Source: Leguminivora glycinivorella (lineage: Eukaryota > Arthropoda > Insecta > Lepidoptera > Tortricidae). From it: a DNA stretch of 64,000 nucleotides. Of this stretch, positions 1 to 12,700 are shown one piece after another (position 1 is the stretch's first letter; each line of letters begins with the position of its first letter). Both the position numbers and the translations under genes were made by a program. The stretch spans positions 12,089,252-12,153,251 of the forward strand of contig NC_062993.1 in the NCBI RefSeq assembly GCF_023078275.1, read 5' to 3'. The notes beneath the pieces were generated by a model. It saw only the letters and a program-made list of their open reading frames with translations. It was not told where the DNA came from and ran no database searches.

Positions 1-231
1 GAGAACCGCGATCACTGGAGGAAGACCCTGGGTGAAGGAGTAGTTGCACACAACCAAGCATGGTTTGACCTTCTTCACTCTAGGCGAGAATTAAGACACC
101 AGCGCCCTAACCAACCTATGTCACTGGACACGGCCACATTCTCCTGTCAGCTTTGCGGTCGCGGCTGCCGCTCTCGCATTGGGCTCACTAGCCACTTGCG
201 GAAGTGCCGCAATGTAATGGACGCTGCTTAA
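1..231 (+). pseudogene. C-terminal end of a non-LTR retrotransposon ORF
   Basis: Open from the first base of the window to TAA 229-231 (76 residues). It holds a C2H2 zinc finger (CQLCGRGCRSRIGLTSHLRKC shortened here: C-x2-C, SRIGL.SH, C). Fingers of the form SRIGL-SH are common at the C-terminus of insect retrotransposon polymerases. Lies in the intron before exon 1. A relative is at 48646-48747. Confidence 0.6.
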
Positions 232-531
232 CCCATCATATTATTGATGTTAGAGGCCATTGATGAAAAGCGACAAGGTACAGAAATCACTTATGGTGAC
301 TGAACTACAGAATAGAAGCTTATATCCAAATATTTTGATTAAGTTAACCAACCAACAAAGAAAAACCTTATGAAACGTTTATATTACAGAGTCTGATGGA
401 GGCGTTAGTATGGCTGATGCGGTGTGGCGACTACGCCCTAACCTGTCAAGGGTCTGCGCTCAAATATCTACCGCACGCAGTACCACATGCCATCAAAGTG
501 TTCCCGCATACTGAGCTCAGGTAATTAAGAC

Positions 532-970
532 GCTGACAACACCCAATGGCCTTGACGCTAGCGTACACTGTCTAATCGTATGGGAGTAAGTGAGAGCGCG
601 ATGTCACTAAAAGAGGGCGACTGGGTACAAAAAGTGCGGAAAAATATTAAAATAAAATAGAAAGATGCATTATTTGTGCAAAATGTTTCGTTAGTGTTTT
701 AGATATGTATATATTTGTTACTATAATATTAACTAAAGACAACTAAGTGAATAATTGAACGACACACAACCGTTTAATGACGAACTCGAGACCAATCTTT
801 GCAATTTTTTTCTATCGAGCCGATTTCATTAAATCGTGTATCGAATACGGCTATGTTCTTTGAAATATAATGAATAATAACATATAATTTACTTGCCTTA
901 CTAAGACTCATAGTTTGTCTTAAAAAACTGCGGAAGTAACATCAATTTTACGCAATTGGGTGTTGTCAGC
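532..970. mobile_element. 439 bp TIR element, family A
   Basis: Bounded by inverted GCTGACAACACCCAAT and ATTGGGTGTTGTCAGC. A diverged copy in the other orientation lies at 62842-63246, and an isolated terminus near 13315-13337. No coding capacity; non-autonomous DNA transposon. No target duplication could be made out. Confidence 0.65.
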
Positions 971-1035
971 CCCTTTACTTGTCGCATAAGAAGCATACAG
1001 GAAAGCCCGTGCCCCTGGTTGGTCTACGTTTCATG

Positions 1036-1100
1036 TAAGGTACAGCGGGGCAAATCCTGACGGGGTGACAGTTGTAACTGATCCATTTTTGCCATTATTA
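1036..1100. repeat. fragment of TACAGCGGGGCAAAT repeat
   Basis: Shares taaggtacagcggggcaaat and nearby bases with 62090-62150 and, more loosely, with the complete TIR element 52796-52998. Confidence 0.45.
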
Positions 1101-1163
1101 CACTATTGAGTTCCACGTGTATCCACTGAACACGCGTGCCATATACCAGTAGACACTGCCACA

Positions 1164-1389
1164 GTATAATAAAGAGTACTATCATACAGTATGGCCACTT
1201 CCGCTCCCCGCTGAAAGCGCCGCCCACCCCCTCTCGGTTACCTCGCAGTTACCGCCTGTCAAAAACGCGACCAGTCGACCTGTCATATCTCACTCATACA
1301 AGCATGGTACGCGTCCACCTACACGAGCTTAGAATGTGTGCTAGGAACGCGCCTCTTTCATATATTTGATCGCCAGTGTCCGAGATGTG
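1164..1389. repeat. GC-rich dispersed repeat, copy 1
   Basis: About 225 bases nearly identical to 38115-38339 (agagtactat, ccgctccccgctgaaag, cgccagtgtccgag). No tRNA box or coding signature recognised. Too GC-rich for the surrounding intron. Confidence 0.55.
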
Positions 1390-1469
1390 ACACTGCACAC
1401 TCTAATCAATAATGCAAACATTGTAAAACATGAAAATAAATGGATCATTTGCATTTTTCGCATTTGACG

Positions 1470-1695
1470 ACTGGTCTGGCGCAGTCGGTAGTCACCCTGC
1501 CTGCTGCGCCGCGGTCCCGGGTTCGAATCCCGGTAAGGGCATTTATTTGTGTGATGAGCACAGGTATTTGTTCCTGAGTCATGGATGTTTTCTATGTATA
1601 TAAAGTATTTATATATTATATGTATCGTTGTCTGAGTGCCCACAACACAAGCCTTCTTGAGCTTACTGTGGGCCTCAGTCAATCTGTGTAAGAAT
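1470..1695 (+). mobile_element. tRNA-derived SINE, family S1
   Basis: Head with tRNA-like A box (ctggcgcagtcggtag) and B box (gggttcgaatccc), then a body with gtgtgatgagcacag and tcatggatgttttctatg. Similar copies at 12751-12988, 37479-37698, 42241-42324 (minus) and 63750-63840. Confidence 0.75.
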
Positions 1696-1699
1696 GTCC

Positions 1700-1852
1700 T
1701 ATACATACATACATACATACAATCACGCCTGTATCCCATAAAGGGGTAGGCAGAACACATGAAATTCCTAAAGCTTCAGTGCCAGTCTTGGCAAATAAGG
1801 GGTTGAAAGAAAACGAAACTGTGACATTGCAGTGACAGGTTGCCAGCCTCCT
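1700..1852 (+). repeat. family Z repeat, truncated
   Basis: (CATA)n head, then aatcacgcctgtatcccata, ggggtaggcagaac, gaaaacgaaactgtgacatt, ggttgccagcctc. The 3' half is missing. Eight copies in the window mark this as an abundant family. Confidence 0.65.
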
Positions 1853-1930
1853 AATATAATAATGTCCTATAATATTTATTTATTTTATTTGTATCTCAGT
1901 CGAAATTGTCCCGCTGTACCTTAATGTAAT

Positions 1931-2069
1931 TTAGGCACTGGTCCCACCAAAAACGAGTAAGCAATGAGCTATCAGCGATAGACACGAACAAAAGATAATC
2001 GCTCCCGTGTAAATAAAATAGACGCGATGGTAGCGTGAGCGAGTTATAGTTTGTCGTCGAGCGATGATT
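1931..2069. mobile_element. GGCACTGGTCCCACC foldback MITE, partial
   Basis: Left half of the element at 2072-2302 in diverged form, placed directly before it. Confidence 0.55.
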
Positions 2070-2071
2070 TA

Positions 2072-2302
2072 GGCACTGGTCCCACCGCGAGCTAGTAAGC
2101 TATGAGCTACCGGCTATAAAAACGAACAAAAGATAATCACTCCCGTGCAAATAAAAGAGACACGGCGATGTCTATAGTTACTCGCCCAGCGGTGAGCTAT
2201 CAAAATCGCCGTGTCTCTTTTATTTGTACGAGAGTGCTTATCTTTTGTTCGTTTTTATAGCCGATAGCTCATAGCTTACTAGCTTGCGGTGGGACCAGTG
2301 CC
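2072..2302. mobile_element. GGCACTGGTCCCACC foldback MITE
   Basis: 231 bp palindrome-like element, GGCACTGGTCCCACCGC to GCGGTGGGACCAGTGCC, arms meeting near the middle. Second full copy 7888-8118; one end alone at 4964-4981. Confidence 0.75.
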
Positions 2303-2365
2303 ATACACGGGATTTGGCTGGGTATTAGGCTTGTGTCGTTCACGAACTATGAACTGTTAGGAATA

Positions 2366-2735
2366 TAACTTTTTAACAAAAAATAAAACCGCCTTCAAAA
2401 ATAAGCGCGTTACAAAACACGGAGAAACTAAAAAGCCAAAAATAACAAACCTTTGAATTCAGATTTCTTATCAGATTGCAATAATCTAAACATCCAAATT
2501 ATAAACAAATCAATTATTTTTGAAGTCGGTACCAGACCTGTTTGCCCCTCCCAACCATACGCAGGCTGGCCCCGCCTTCAAAAATAATTGATTTGTTTAT
2601 AATTTGGATGTTTAGATTATTGCAATCTGATAAGAAATCTGAATTCAAAGGTTTGTTATTTTTGGCTTTTTAGTTTCTCCGTGTTTTGTAACGCGCTTAT
2701 TTTTGAAGGCGGTTTTATTTTTTGTTAAAAAGTTA
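2366..2735. repeat. perfect 160 bp inverted repeat
   Basis: Arms 2366-2525 and 2576-2735 are, by my base-by-base reading, exact reverse complements around a 50-base loop. They include the tttttgaagtcgg-like end seen at 3159-3175 of the adjacent repeat. An intron transcript would form a long dsRNA hairpin. Confidence 0.8.
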
Positions 2736-2875
2736 ATTTATTTGTTGATTTTTAGTGGTTCCTAGTGATATTATACGTATCAGTCCGAATATATGTACAG
2801 TAGTGAAAGAATTATCCTTTAACTCCTAACCATTGAGGAGTTGACCTTCCATCATCAGCTCAGCCACATAAAATT

Positions 2876-3175
2876 ACTACCGTCAGGCGTAAATACTGGT
2901 GTACCTTTGAAAAATACACTAAAAACCTTACATGTGCCTATAACATTTGAAGAGTTCCCTCGATTTCTCCAAGATACCATCATCAGACCCTGACTTGGTG
3001 TCAATGGGACCATCTCGGGGTTATACCCGTTCGATCAAAAAAAAAATTTTCAAAATCGATCCAGGATTCTCGGAGATATCGAGTAACATACATACAAAAA
3101 AAAAATAAAAAAAAAAAAAAAAAAAAAAACATTCAGTCGAATTGAGAACCTCCTCCTTTTTTGAAGTCGGTTAAA
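2876..3175. repeat. A-rich dispersed repeat end
   Basis: Stretch with aaaatcgatccaggattctc, a long A run (3098-3129), cattcagtcgaattgagaacc and ttttttgaagtcggtta. This ending is common in insect repeats. No coding potential. Confidence 0.45.
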
Positions 3176-3600
3176 AATCCCATCAATGACCGAAATGAAC
3201 TGAATCTTTCCGTGGTCTGAGAATCGGTCTTTGCTCATTTAGTTCAGTATAGGATCGGCGAGCGCGAGCGGTTTGGATCGAGAACGAATGTGTGACTGCG
3301 CCGACCGAGTAGCAGAGCAACAAAAAAAGTCAAGTTTTCATATTAAACTTCGGTTACTTACAACCTTTCGGCCCGGAATGTTACTATCTGTGGACTATTC
3401 GTATAATTTTGACACTATTCGGTCCCATTCGTTCTGATCTTTCCGACCGCAGTGATCGCTGGTCTGGCTGAACTAAATAAGCAAAAGACCTAAAAGAGCG
3501 AACTAGTTCATGGGAGCGATTGAACGAGATCGGAGCGCTCCGATCAACGAACGAAACGGCACAAGCCTACTGGGTATTAAATGATGTAATTTGTTCGCAG

Positions 3601-3775
3601 CGCTCACGTAGTCCGAGCGTTAGACGCCCTTCCCCTGTCTCGACTGGGCAAGCAGCGCATGTTGGCGCTCCTCGAGCTGGTGCGCGGCGCGCTGTGCCGC
3701 GCGGGCGCCGCGCGGGCGCTGCTGCTGCCGCACGTCGCGCTGACTGTCAAAGCGCTGCTCATGGAGAAGGTCGAG
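3601..3775 (+). CDS. mbc: mbc exon 1 of window (residues 1-58)
   Basis: Acceptor ttgttcgcag, donor gag|gtaagt. The first base completes a codon begun in an upstream exon outside the window. It encodes a leucine- and alanine-rich helical stretch (RALDALPLSRLGKQ ... VALTVKALLMEKVE), typical of the helical region between DHR-1 and DHR-2. The exon is very GC-rich compared with the flanking intron. Ends in phase 0. Confidence 0.85.
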
Positions 3776-6700
3776 GTAAGTAGATATAATGAGACATAGT
3801 AATCAGTAGAAAAAAGGCGTACAGATGTAGAAGGTTTTCCCTTCGTCTTTTTACGGAAACGTGCGAACTCATGTCATTTTAGGGCCATTTTTTTTTCAAA
3901 GTTGTCCACCTCACTTTTTTTGGAATTTGGAAATTTTTATGTCGTTTCCACTCAGAATCGCGAGCTCTTTCAATCCTAATAGGAGAAAAAAAGTGTCCCA
4001 AGGTTTTTTTTTCCATTCCGTTACCATTTCTTCATACATTTTGTATGGCGGTAACAGAATGGAAGGTTTGAAAAATGCATGGAAATCTTGGGACATTTTT
4101 TATCCTCCTATCACGATCGAAAGACTCTGATTATGAATCGCGTAAAAAATAACCATGACACAAAAAAGTAGAGTGGACAACTCTGAAAAAAAAAAATGGC
4201 CCTTTAGTCAGTCTCAGTACAAGAAGTACAGGCAGTGTTTGAAGTAGCACATTTACGAAAAATGAGACACTGACACTACATCTGTATTTTTTTTATGGAA
4301 AATCGACTTAATATTTTTCTAATTTGGGGACTAATTCTATTGATAAAGTAGCTTTGTTAAAGTATAGGTTTATAGGAGATTTACTGGCCACGAGTGTTCT
4401 AGGCGACACTAAAACATGAGATTCCATATAAGATGTTGCCCCATAGTATAACGCCATATCGCGATGGAGGTTGAACATAGTAAAAGTCTACTATTGTATG
4501 TTGCATATATTTTGTGCATATTATTGTATTTTATTCAAATTGATCAGAATGATCAGACATAACTTTTGATGCCTTAATTGAATGATTATTGTTCTGTTTT
4601 GTACTAAATTAATTTCATTTCGATATATAAAAACTGGTAACTTGGAAGTGGTCAGTAAATTGGGCAAACTTTCATTCCCTTATATATTTTTATTTACAAT
4701 CATTCTTTATAATAATTCATGAATATTAAATTATAATTGATCAATTTTTTTTAAATAATGAAGTGCATTTGCACACGATTTTTAAATATTATCGTATAAG
4801 ATAGTAACCATATCAGAAACCATTCTTGTTATGGGTATAACAATACATGTGGCGTCCACTTTGTAATAACAACCGTCCCTCCGTGTCTAAACTTCGAAAT
4901 GGTATGTACTTGTACACTTTATATTCAAACATCAACATTTATATCGTAGAAAAATAGACGCTTTTGGTGGGACCAGTGCCTAAAGGGGATTCTAAATGGG
5001 TAATATTTTCACTGCTCTGCAAATATGTGCCAATGATTGGTGTCTTTATCTAACATATGATGTGAGAGAGGGTCATGAATAGATGCCGGCCACATATACC
5101 TGTAAAAATATAGCCCGTATAGAAGTCCCTTAAATCGAAATAGTGTGTCAAGTAATTTTGAATCTTACAATGTAATTTGAGTCTATTTTTGCTGCGGTAG
5201 AAATGTTGAAATGCACAGCACCAAATGAATTGGCTCGTTCCTAGCAATCTAGCCACAGAAGAGGTGACAGACTCGATGCGAGCGAATTTGGAACAATTTT
5301 TAACCTTTTTATATATTTCCTAAATACATTCTTAGTTAAAAAGCGCTGGTGGCCTAGTGGTACGAGTGCCACTTTCGATCCGGAGGTCGCGGGTTCGAAC
5401 CCCGGTTCGTACCAATGAGTTTTTCGGAACTTATGTGCGAAATGTCATTTGATATTAGCCAGTCGCTTTTCAGTGAAGGAAAACGTCGTGAGGAAACCGG
5501 ACTAATTCCAATAACGCCTAGTTACCCTTCGGGTTGAAAGGTCAGACGGCAGTCGCTGTCGTAATACTAGTGTCTATGCTAAATCTTGGGATTACTTGTC
5601 AGAGCGGACTGGGGTCCTGTGAGCTGTGGCAAACTCAAGGAGGATGACGATTCTTAGTTATTTATAGAATACGCTCCATAAAATATGTTAATGATTTGAG
5701 GCCTGAGAAATAAGATTATATAACTAAAAAAAATCATACAAGTTACCATTTGTATCAAAATTAAATATAATATATCCAATTTGTTACAAAAAATGTTTCC
5801 GAATTCGCTGGTATTCGAGTCTAAAGTCGCCTAGCAGGCGTGTATATGTCCGCTCCAGTGATCAGGTAAGCACGCATGTCGATGCATGTTGACTGTTTTT
5901 CGCAATTGTGTTGTCTGTGTACACTAAACCTTTGGGCCATTTGCATTACAGGTTACACTCGGAAAACTTTCGTAACGAATTTATTGTGTTTTAATGTTTG
6001 TGCAGCGTTTTGACATTGACAGAGAAAATTTTGTAATTAAAATAAAACTGGAAACGGATTCGCGTATAATGACATAGTAATGGTAATTTTTTTGAATATT
6101 GTATAGCTAGCTTTATTTATAGTGTGTGAAACTGCCTTAGAAATCTATATTATTTATGGTCATGGTTCGTTAATATTTCTTGTATGTGGGTAGCTTTTGC
6201 ACATTGTGATTTTTGACCACGACCGAACGCTGTAAAGTGTTCGAAACGTCGGGTTGAATTGTAAATTCATTATACGCGATTTAATCTGTTTCCATAGTTT
6301 TATTCATGAGTAACTGTCGCGGTAACCGAAGACAATATTTTGTAATTAAATAAAAAAAAAACACCTGTAATGCAATTGACCTCTAAATATACACAATTTG
6401 AACGCTATGCAATGCTATGATTGTAATTTATTACAGATTTAGTGCGACACGGATGTCCTTCGTATTTTCCCGGAAACGTTCGTATTTGTCATGTTAGTTC
6501 AGTCAATGTAAGTACATCTTGTACTGAGACTGACTGAAATAGCATGACACGTTCGTACGTTTCCGTAACAATACGAAGGCAGATCTTTTCGCACTATATC
6601 TGTCTGTGTACATCTGTATTTCGAGACGTCACGGCGTTCAAGTTTATAGAAATACTTTGATGGACGGTATATAAAAACGATTCTTTATAAAATGGTGGTT

Positions 6701-9700
6701 TATACAAACCAGTCTATCAAAATTACATTTTGATTGTATCTAACGATATGGTCTCGCAAGAATAAACTGTTTTTGATTGTAACTATAAAACTCCCGTGAG
6801 ACTCATACATATTTAAAAATATTTTAAGCGGGTTACTCACGTATTAAGTCGATATAGCGTTCGACATGTTGCCCGAGCAAGCGCCCGCAGTATGCGTCGC
6901 GCTCTCGACATGTAAAGGCGGGGTGTCGCTACTCTTGAGAAAGGTTCTCGAAATTGAACCGAAACATGTCGAACGCTATATCGACTTAATACGTGAGTAA
7001 CCCGCTTAAAATATTTTTAAATATGTTTTTGATTGTGTAAACATGTTGAAATATTTAATACAAGCTTTCCAAAACTGTATAGGTATTTTGTAGAGTGTAG
7101 AGTTATTCTTGTATGCTTACAAGAAAATAATAGGCTGTTTATTCCTGTTTGACTTTTTTATGATATGCGAGAAAAGATAAAGTTTAAATGAAGATAGAAT
7201 GTTCTTTGTTAAGTATTTTTCATTTGTTATAAAATTTAAACATTTGGTATTACATTTTGTAGGTAATGATAAATCCTAATCAAAACTAATGTTTGCACTA
7301 AACGTACTAATTTTAAAACATCACGCTATACAATTACTTAAAATTATATTGTTTCAATCATTTAACAACTTTTTCGCCATCAACATAGATACATACTTGA
7401 AATCGGAAATAATCTACTCAAAAGAACATCCATGTTAGTTTTTATTAATTTTACTCAAGATTAAAATGTGGTGCATATTTACACGAAACTTGAACTCATC
7501 TGTAGGGTTGGCATGGTATTTCTAAGTGGTTACTTGCAGTCATGGGAATGTACTTTTACCTGATCGCTCGTCATTAGACAGTATTTCTATCATTCACCAT
7601 TTTATGGATAATGTCATTTGTCATATTGACGTTGTACTAAGCCAAATGTCAAGTTGGTTAATTCATTTGGTACAAGTAGTTGCTGCAATTAACCGCCTAT
7701 ACAGGATGAAAGAAAAAGGACCATTTTTGCATAGTGACTTTTGAGATAAAGAACAACTTTTATTATGCGACCGATGCTGAAATCGCGAAAAAAAAATTAG
7801 CTGTCCCATAGAGATGAGCGGCATCATGACAGTCGAAATGTATGAAACACCAAAAATTTTTTTACGATTTCATTATTGGTCCCTTAAGGCACTGGTCCCA
7901 CCGCGAGCTGGTAAGCTATGAGCTATCGGCTATAAAAACGAACAAAAGATAATCACTCCCGTGTAAATAAAAGAGACTCGGCGATGTTTATAGTTACTCG
8001 CCCAGCGGTGAGCTATCAATATCGCCGTGTCTCTTTTATTTGCACGGGAGTGCTTATCTTTTGTTTGTTTTTATAGCCGATAGCTCATAGCTTACTAGCG
8101 CGCGGTGGGACCAGTGCCTAATAAATGTTGTTCATTATTATGACCTCAAAAGTCACTGTGCAAAGTTTGAACTTTCCTTTTGCTTTCACCGTGTATGATG
8201 TTAGTGTTACGTAAGACAGTTGTGTTTGTGTGAATGTGTGTCCGTCATTAACCCCTGAGCAGTCCAACTGGCACCCGCATCATGAGACTTGCACACAAAA
8301 TAACTTCAAAAATCACAAAAAAAATAATACCACAAAATATCTTCAAAGTCTTCACACCATTATCCGGATCTATTTTATATTATATGTACACTAACAATAT
8401 ATTTATGTGTGTGTCCACGTGTGTGCATGCTGTGTGGTCACCTGTGTGTGTTTCATGTAGACCAGGCAGGCAATTATGGTCGCGCGATAAATGATAAAAC
8501 AGCAGGCCATCCCTATCGCACTATTTGTAAGTGCGGTAGGGACGGCCCGATGTTTTATCGTTTATCGCGCGACCATGATTGCCATACAGAAGTTTTTTTT
8601 TTTATGTATCTGTTACTTTCGCACAGTAGTGACAAAAGGGGCCTTTTTGTGTTGTTTAATCGTAGTTGCTGTTGGAAATTCACAATGGGTAATCTTCATA
8701 TTCACTTACCCCCTTATTCATAAACGTTCACTAAAGTTATCAAGCCGATAAAGTTCGTTTGTCCCTTTCCGACGTATTGGTGTGATAGAAAGGGACAAAC
8801 AAAGTTTATCGGCTTGATAACTTTAGTGAACGTTTATGAATAAGGGGTTAGTGTTTTTAGGTATTTTAGCATTTAGCCAACATTTTTGTTTCACCTTTAA
8901 AAGAAACGAATTTCGAATTCGCCGTGCCCTGTCGGCCAAATTGGTCTTGGCATCTGTGGTGAATCCTTTTTAGACCATTGTCACTAGAGATTTTCGTCAG
9001 TCTTTATTTCGTATATGACATCTATTTCAATTTGTTCATTTGAAATATATTTAGATTACACTTGTTTGCAAAACTCATCACATTAAATTACACATTTACA
9101 TAGTGGTCACAAGGGTACTGGTTAAAAAAGGTACACCCATTGTGGTAGTGTCAGTCCAAGCTAAGGAGGCAATGATTTTGACAGCCTTGTCGATGATTTA
9201 TTTGAACGCCAAACTTAGATGAAAATGTGACGTGTAATTGGGCCATTTTTTTTTCATTTTCCACCCCACTTTTTTTGTAACATGGGTATTTTTTACGCGA
9301 TTCATACTCCGAATTGCAAGGTCTTTCGATCCTGATAGGGGGAAAAAATGTCCCAAGACTTCTTTACATTTTTCAAATCTTACATTCCGTTACCGCCATA
9401 CAAAATGTATGAAAAAATGGTAACAGAATGGGAACACACCTTGGGACACTTTTTTCTCGGATTAGGATTGAAAGAGCTCGCGATTCTGAGTGGAAACCAC
9501 ATAAAAATTACCAAATCCAAAAAAAAAGGGGGGGGGGGGCTTTGAAAAAAATCACCCAATTAACCCTTCTAGAGACAAGGCTATCAAAACTTCCAAGTAC
9601 CTAAAAGGGTTTTTGTGTTCAAAGGGTTCTGTGTTTAAGGGTTTTTCTGTTTAAAAGGTTAGATGTGTGTTCTGGTCTATGTTTCAGTCACTAATCATTT

Positions 9701-12700
9701 ATTAATTATAACCGAGGTATCACTTTTTCACGTCACTTCTATATTTCTCAAATATCACTTCACTTCCATATTCCTTCTACCACGTATAATTTATTAAAAT
9801 GAAGATGTGTATTTATTTATTTCTCGTATTATAAGTATTTTTAAGTTTGTCGTAAATTCAACTAATTTTTTAACAATGCCTTATTAATATTAATAAAATA
9901 AATAATAATATCGTCACTGAAACATGAATATTGTTCCCATGAACATGAAATTATTATTTTAATATTTTTTTTTTTTATATTTCAACATAAATAACTTAAG
10001 GTATAAGGTTTTGTACTCAAATTAAGGAATAATATAATATTTTAATAATAAAACTACCGTGAGACACTGACATAGTCAAATTTTATTTAGACAAAACTTT
10101 ATTTCGCAAACGTTTTTAATGGCAAAACTTATATCCCAAAAACATGTTTGGTCAAAATTTCACATCGCAAATTTCGAAAATATTTAGGCATTTGCATTTT
10201 CATTTCTACGGGATTAATTTAATTTACCGAAGATTTTTTTGCCAAATTTAACTTAAAATTGTCAAATGATAATTTCAGTTATATTCCCAAGGCTTCAGTT
10301 GGACAAGAAAAGTTTGCTCAACTTTATTTTTGTCAAATTAATTACTGGACAAAATTATTTTGTCAACTATTTTTTTGTCAAAAAATGTTTCTACAAATTA
10401 CACCATGCAAAACAACGTTTGACAATAAATATTAAAAGGCATCAATGTAATGTAATAATTTTATTACTATTGTGACAGAAAACTCGTGTGTGACAGAGTC
10501 AGTTTAGGTGCGACGACGAGTGACTAATATGTATATATAAAAATACATGTCTAGAATATTTCTAGGAAAAATCCAATGTCCAAAAAAATACAATATTAAT
10601 TTCATCAACAATAATAATAATAAAAAACGTAAAAATAAGAAACCATTTCGAATAACAATTAATCCCACGTTGTTTTATCATTCATGTAGTCTTGTGTTGT
10701 ATAATAAGCTTTGGAAATGAGTACACGCTTTACATGATTCTTAAATTTATTAATTGACAAGTCAGTAATATGATTCGGAAGTTTATTATAAAATCGAACA
10801 CAATTACCCATGAATGATTTTTTAATTTTACAGAGCCGTGTGAAGGGCACCGCGAGTTTATGTTTATTTCTAGTATTTATATTATGTACATCACAGTTTT
10901 TCTTAAAACTACAAATGTTTTTATGTACATACATAATATTCTCATAAATATATTGACAATGCACTGTCATTATATTAATGTCCTTAAATTTATCTCTAAG
11001 TGAGTCTCTATGGTTCATTTTATATATTGCTCGAATAGCCCTCTTCTGCAGAATAAATATGGTATTTATCTCTGAAGCACTGCCCCAAAGTAAAATACCA
11101 TATGACATAATGCTGTGAAAGTAACTAAAATAAACTAATCGAGCTGTTTTCACGTCTGTTAACTGACGGATCTTGCTCACTGCAAAAGCTGCAGAACTAA
11201 GTCTATTCGAGAGGTTAACAATATGGGGACCCCACTGAAGTTTAGAATCTAAAGTTATACCAAGAAAAACTGTACTATCTACCAGTTCCAATTCCTCATC
11301 CTTCACAACGACACTTGTTTGCTCATTCCTTACGTTACTATTAGTGACAAACTTAATACATTTAGTCTTTTTTTCATTTAATAATAAATTATTAGCATTG
11401 AACCAGTTCACTACTTTAGAGATAGCATTTTTTACATCACTGTGAGCTTGTTGCTGTCGTTTGAGTTTGAAAATAAGTGAGGTGTCGTCTGCAAACAATA
11501 CTATATCATGGTGGGTCTTTACAAGGAATGGCAAGTCATTTATGTAGATAATAAAATGTATCCGGACATGCAAGTGAAAATGTCATCCTTGACATTTGCA
11601 GCAGGAGGAAAAAAGTACGACATACACATTATCTCACACAAATCTTGGACACAAAGCATAAAATTAACAAACAAATTTCTAGTGCGCCATTTAATTACAA
11701 TATATTGGGAAATGGAAATTTTGCCTAACAATACCTTTGACTAAATAATATTTGGTAAAATGAAATTTGACCAAGTAAATATTTTGGGAAACAAATACTT
11801 GCCAAAAAAAATTTGCTAAATGTCAATTTGCGATAAGTTGTTTTGCCAAACGTTTATTTGGGAAATGATAATTTGGGAATAATAGTTTGGGATGTGAAAC
11901 TTTGGGAAACGTTTTTTGGCGAATCATCAGTAAACCTCGCGCGTGCTCAATGAAAATGCTCCTCGTTACGGAGCGAAACATGTCGAGCGACCTTCGACAA
12001 TTTTACATGTTTAATAATATAATATACCTAAAGAAAAAAAAAACATGTTCCAGTGAAGTTAATGTCCAAATATGAGACATTAGGTTAATCGGATTTTAAG
12101 TTAAAAAAAAGTTGAATTTACTAATATCTAATATATTTAAACCCTATTAAATAATAATGAAACGTAACAGCAATGATTTTTGATATTGGTGTTTAAAAAA
12201 AAAAATTAACATGAGCCTTCGATGTCGCTCACTAAAATTGTGTGCAAATTCTTGATGTCGCATGCTTCGCGATTGACAGACTGTCAAACGTGAATGTCAC
12301 TGGTCATTTTATATTATTCAACGTTTACCGTGACGAAATATTTTAACAAGAACCGTTTTGAAGAATAAAGTGACCAGTCTGCATTTAATTTGGTGTATGC
12401 TTGTACAGGATACTCGATACGAAAAAGATAATAAGTAATTCCCTAAATTCTTTGATCCTTTCTTCCCTTGTCTTACCTTCTATCTTTTAGCTAGCCCAAA
12501 GACATATATAACTCCTTATAGACAAATAAAGTTCAAGAAAAAAACGTACCTCAGTACCATACAGAAAAAGGTACGGTGGCCTAGATGGCATTACACCTTT
12601 GGGGTAGGTATTCTCAGCTAGATCGCGCTAATATTAACCCCTCGAATGCGGCCTGTCAATTTTGATCATTGAAAATACGACCTTGACATTTAAAACAATA

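Noticed and set aside
1490..1545. Functional tRNA gene
   Set aside because: Head of a multi-copy SINE, five copies in the window.
3520..3783. Open frame over exon 1 in another frame
   Set aside because: The real exon frame is the one joining to exon 2 without stops; the other frame is rich in Arg/Ala from GC-rich antisense-like reading.
5344..5415. Functional tRNA gene
   Set aside because: A and B boxes are present but the sequence continues into a SINE body and the arms do not fold into a good cloverleaf by eye.
7526..7744. 72-codon frame as a nested intronic gene
   Set aside because: No recognisable domain, AT-rich context, no splice or promoter evidence.
8282..8751. Overlapping small frames with Cys-rich ends
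   Set aside because: They span two hairpin MITEs; no signal peptide plus conserved pattern worth calling.
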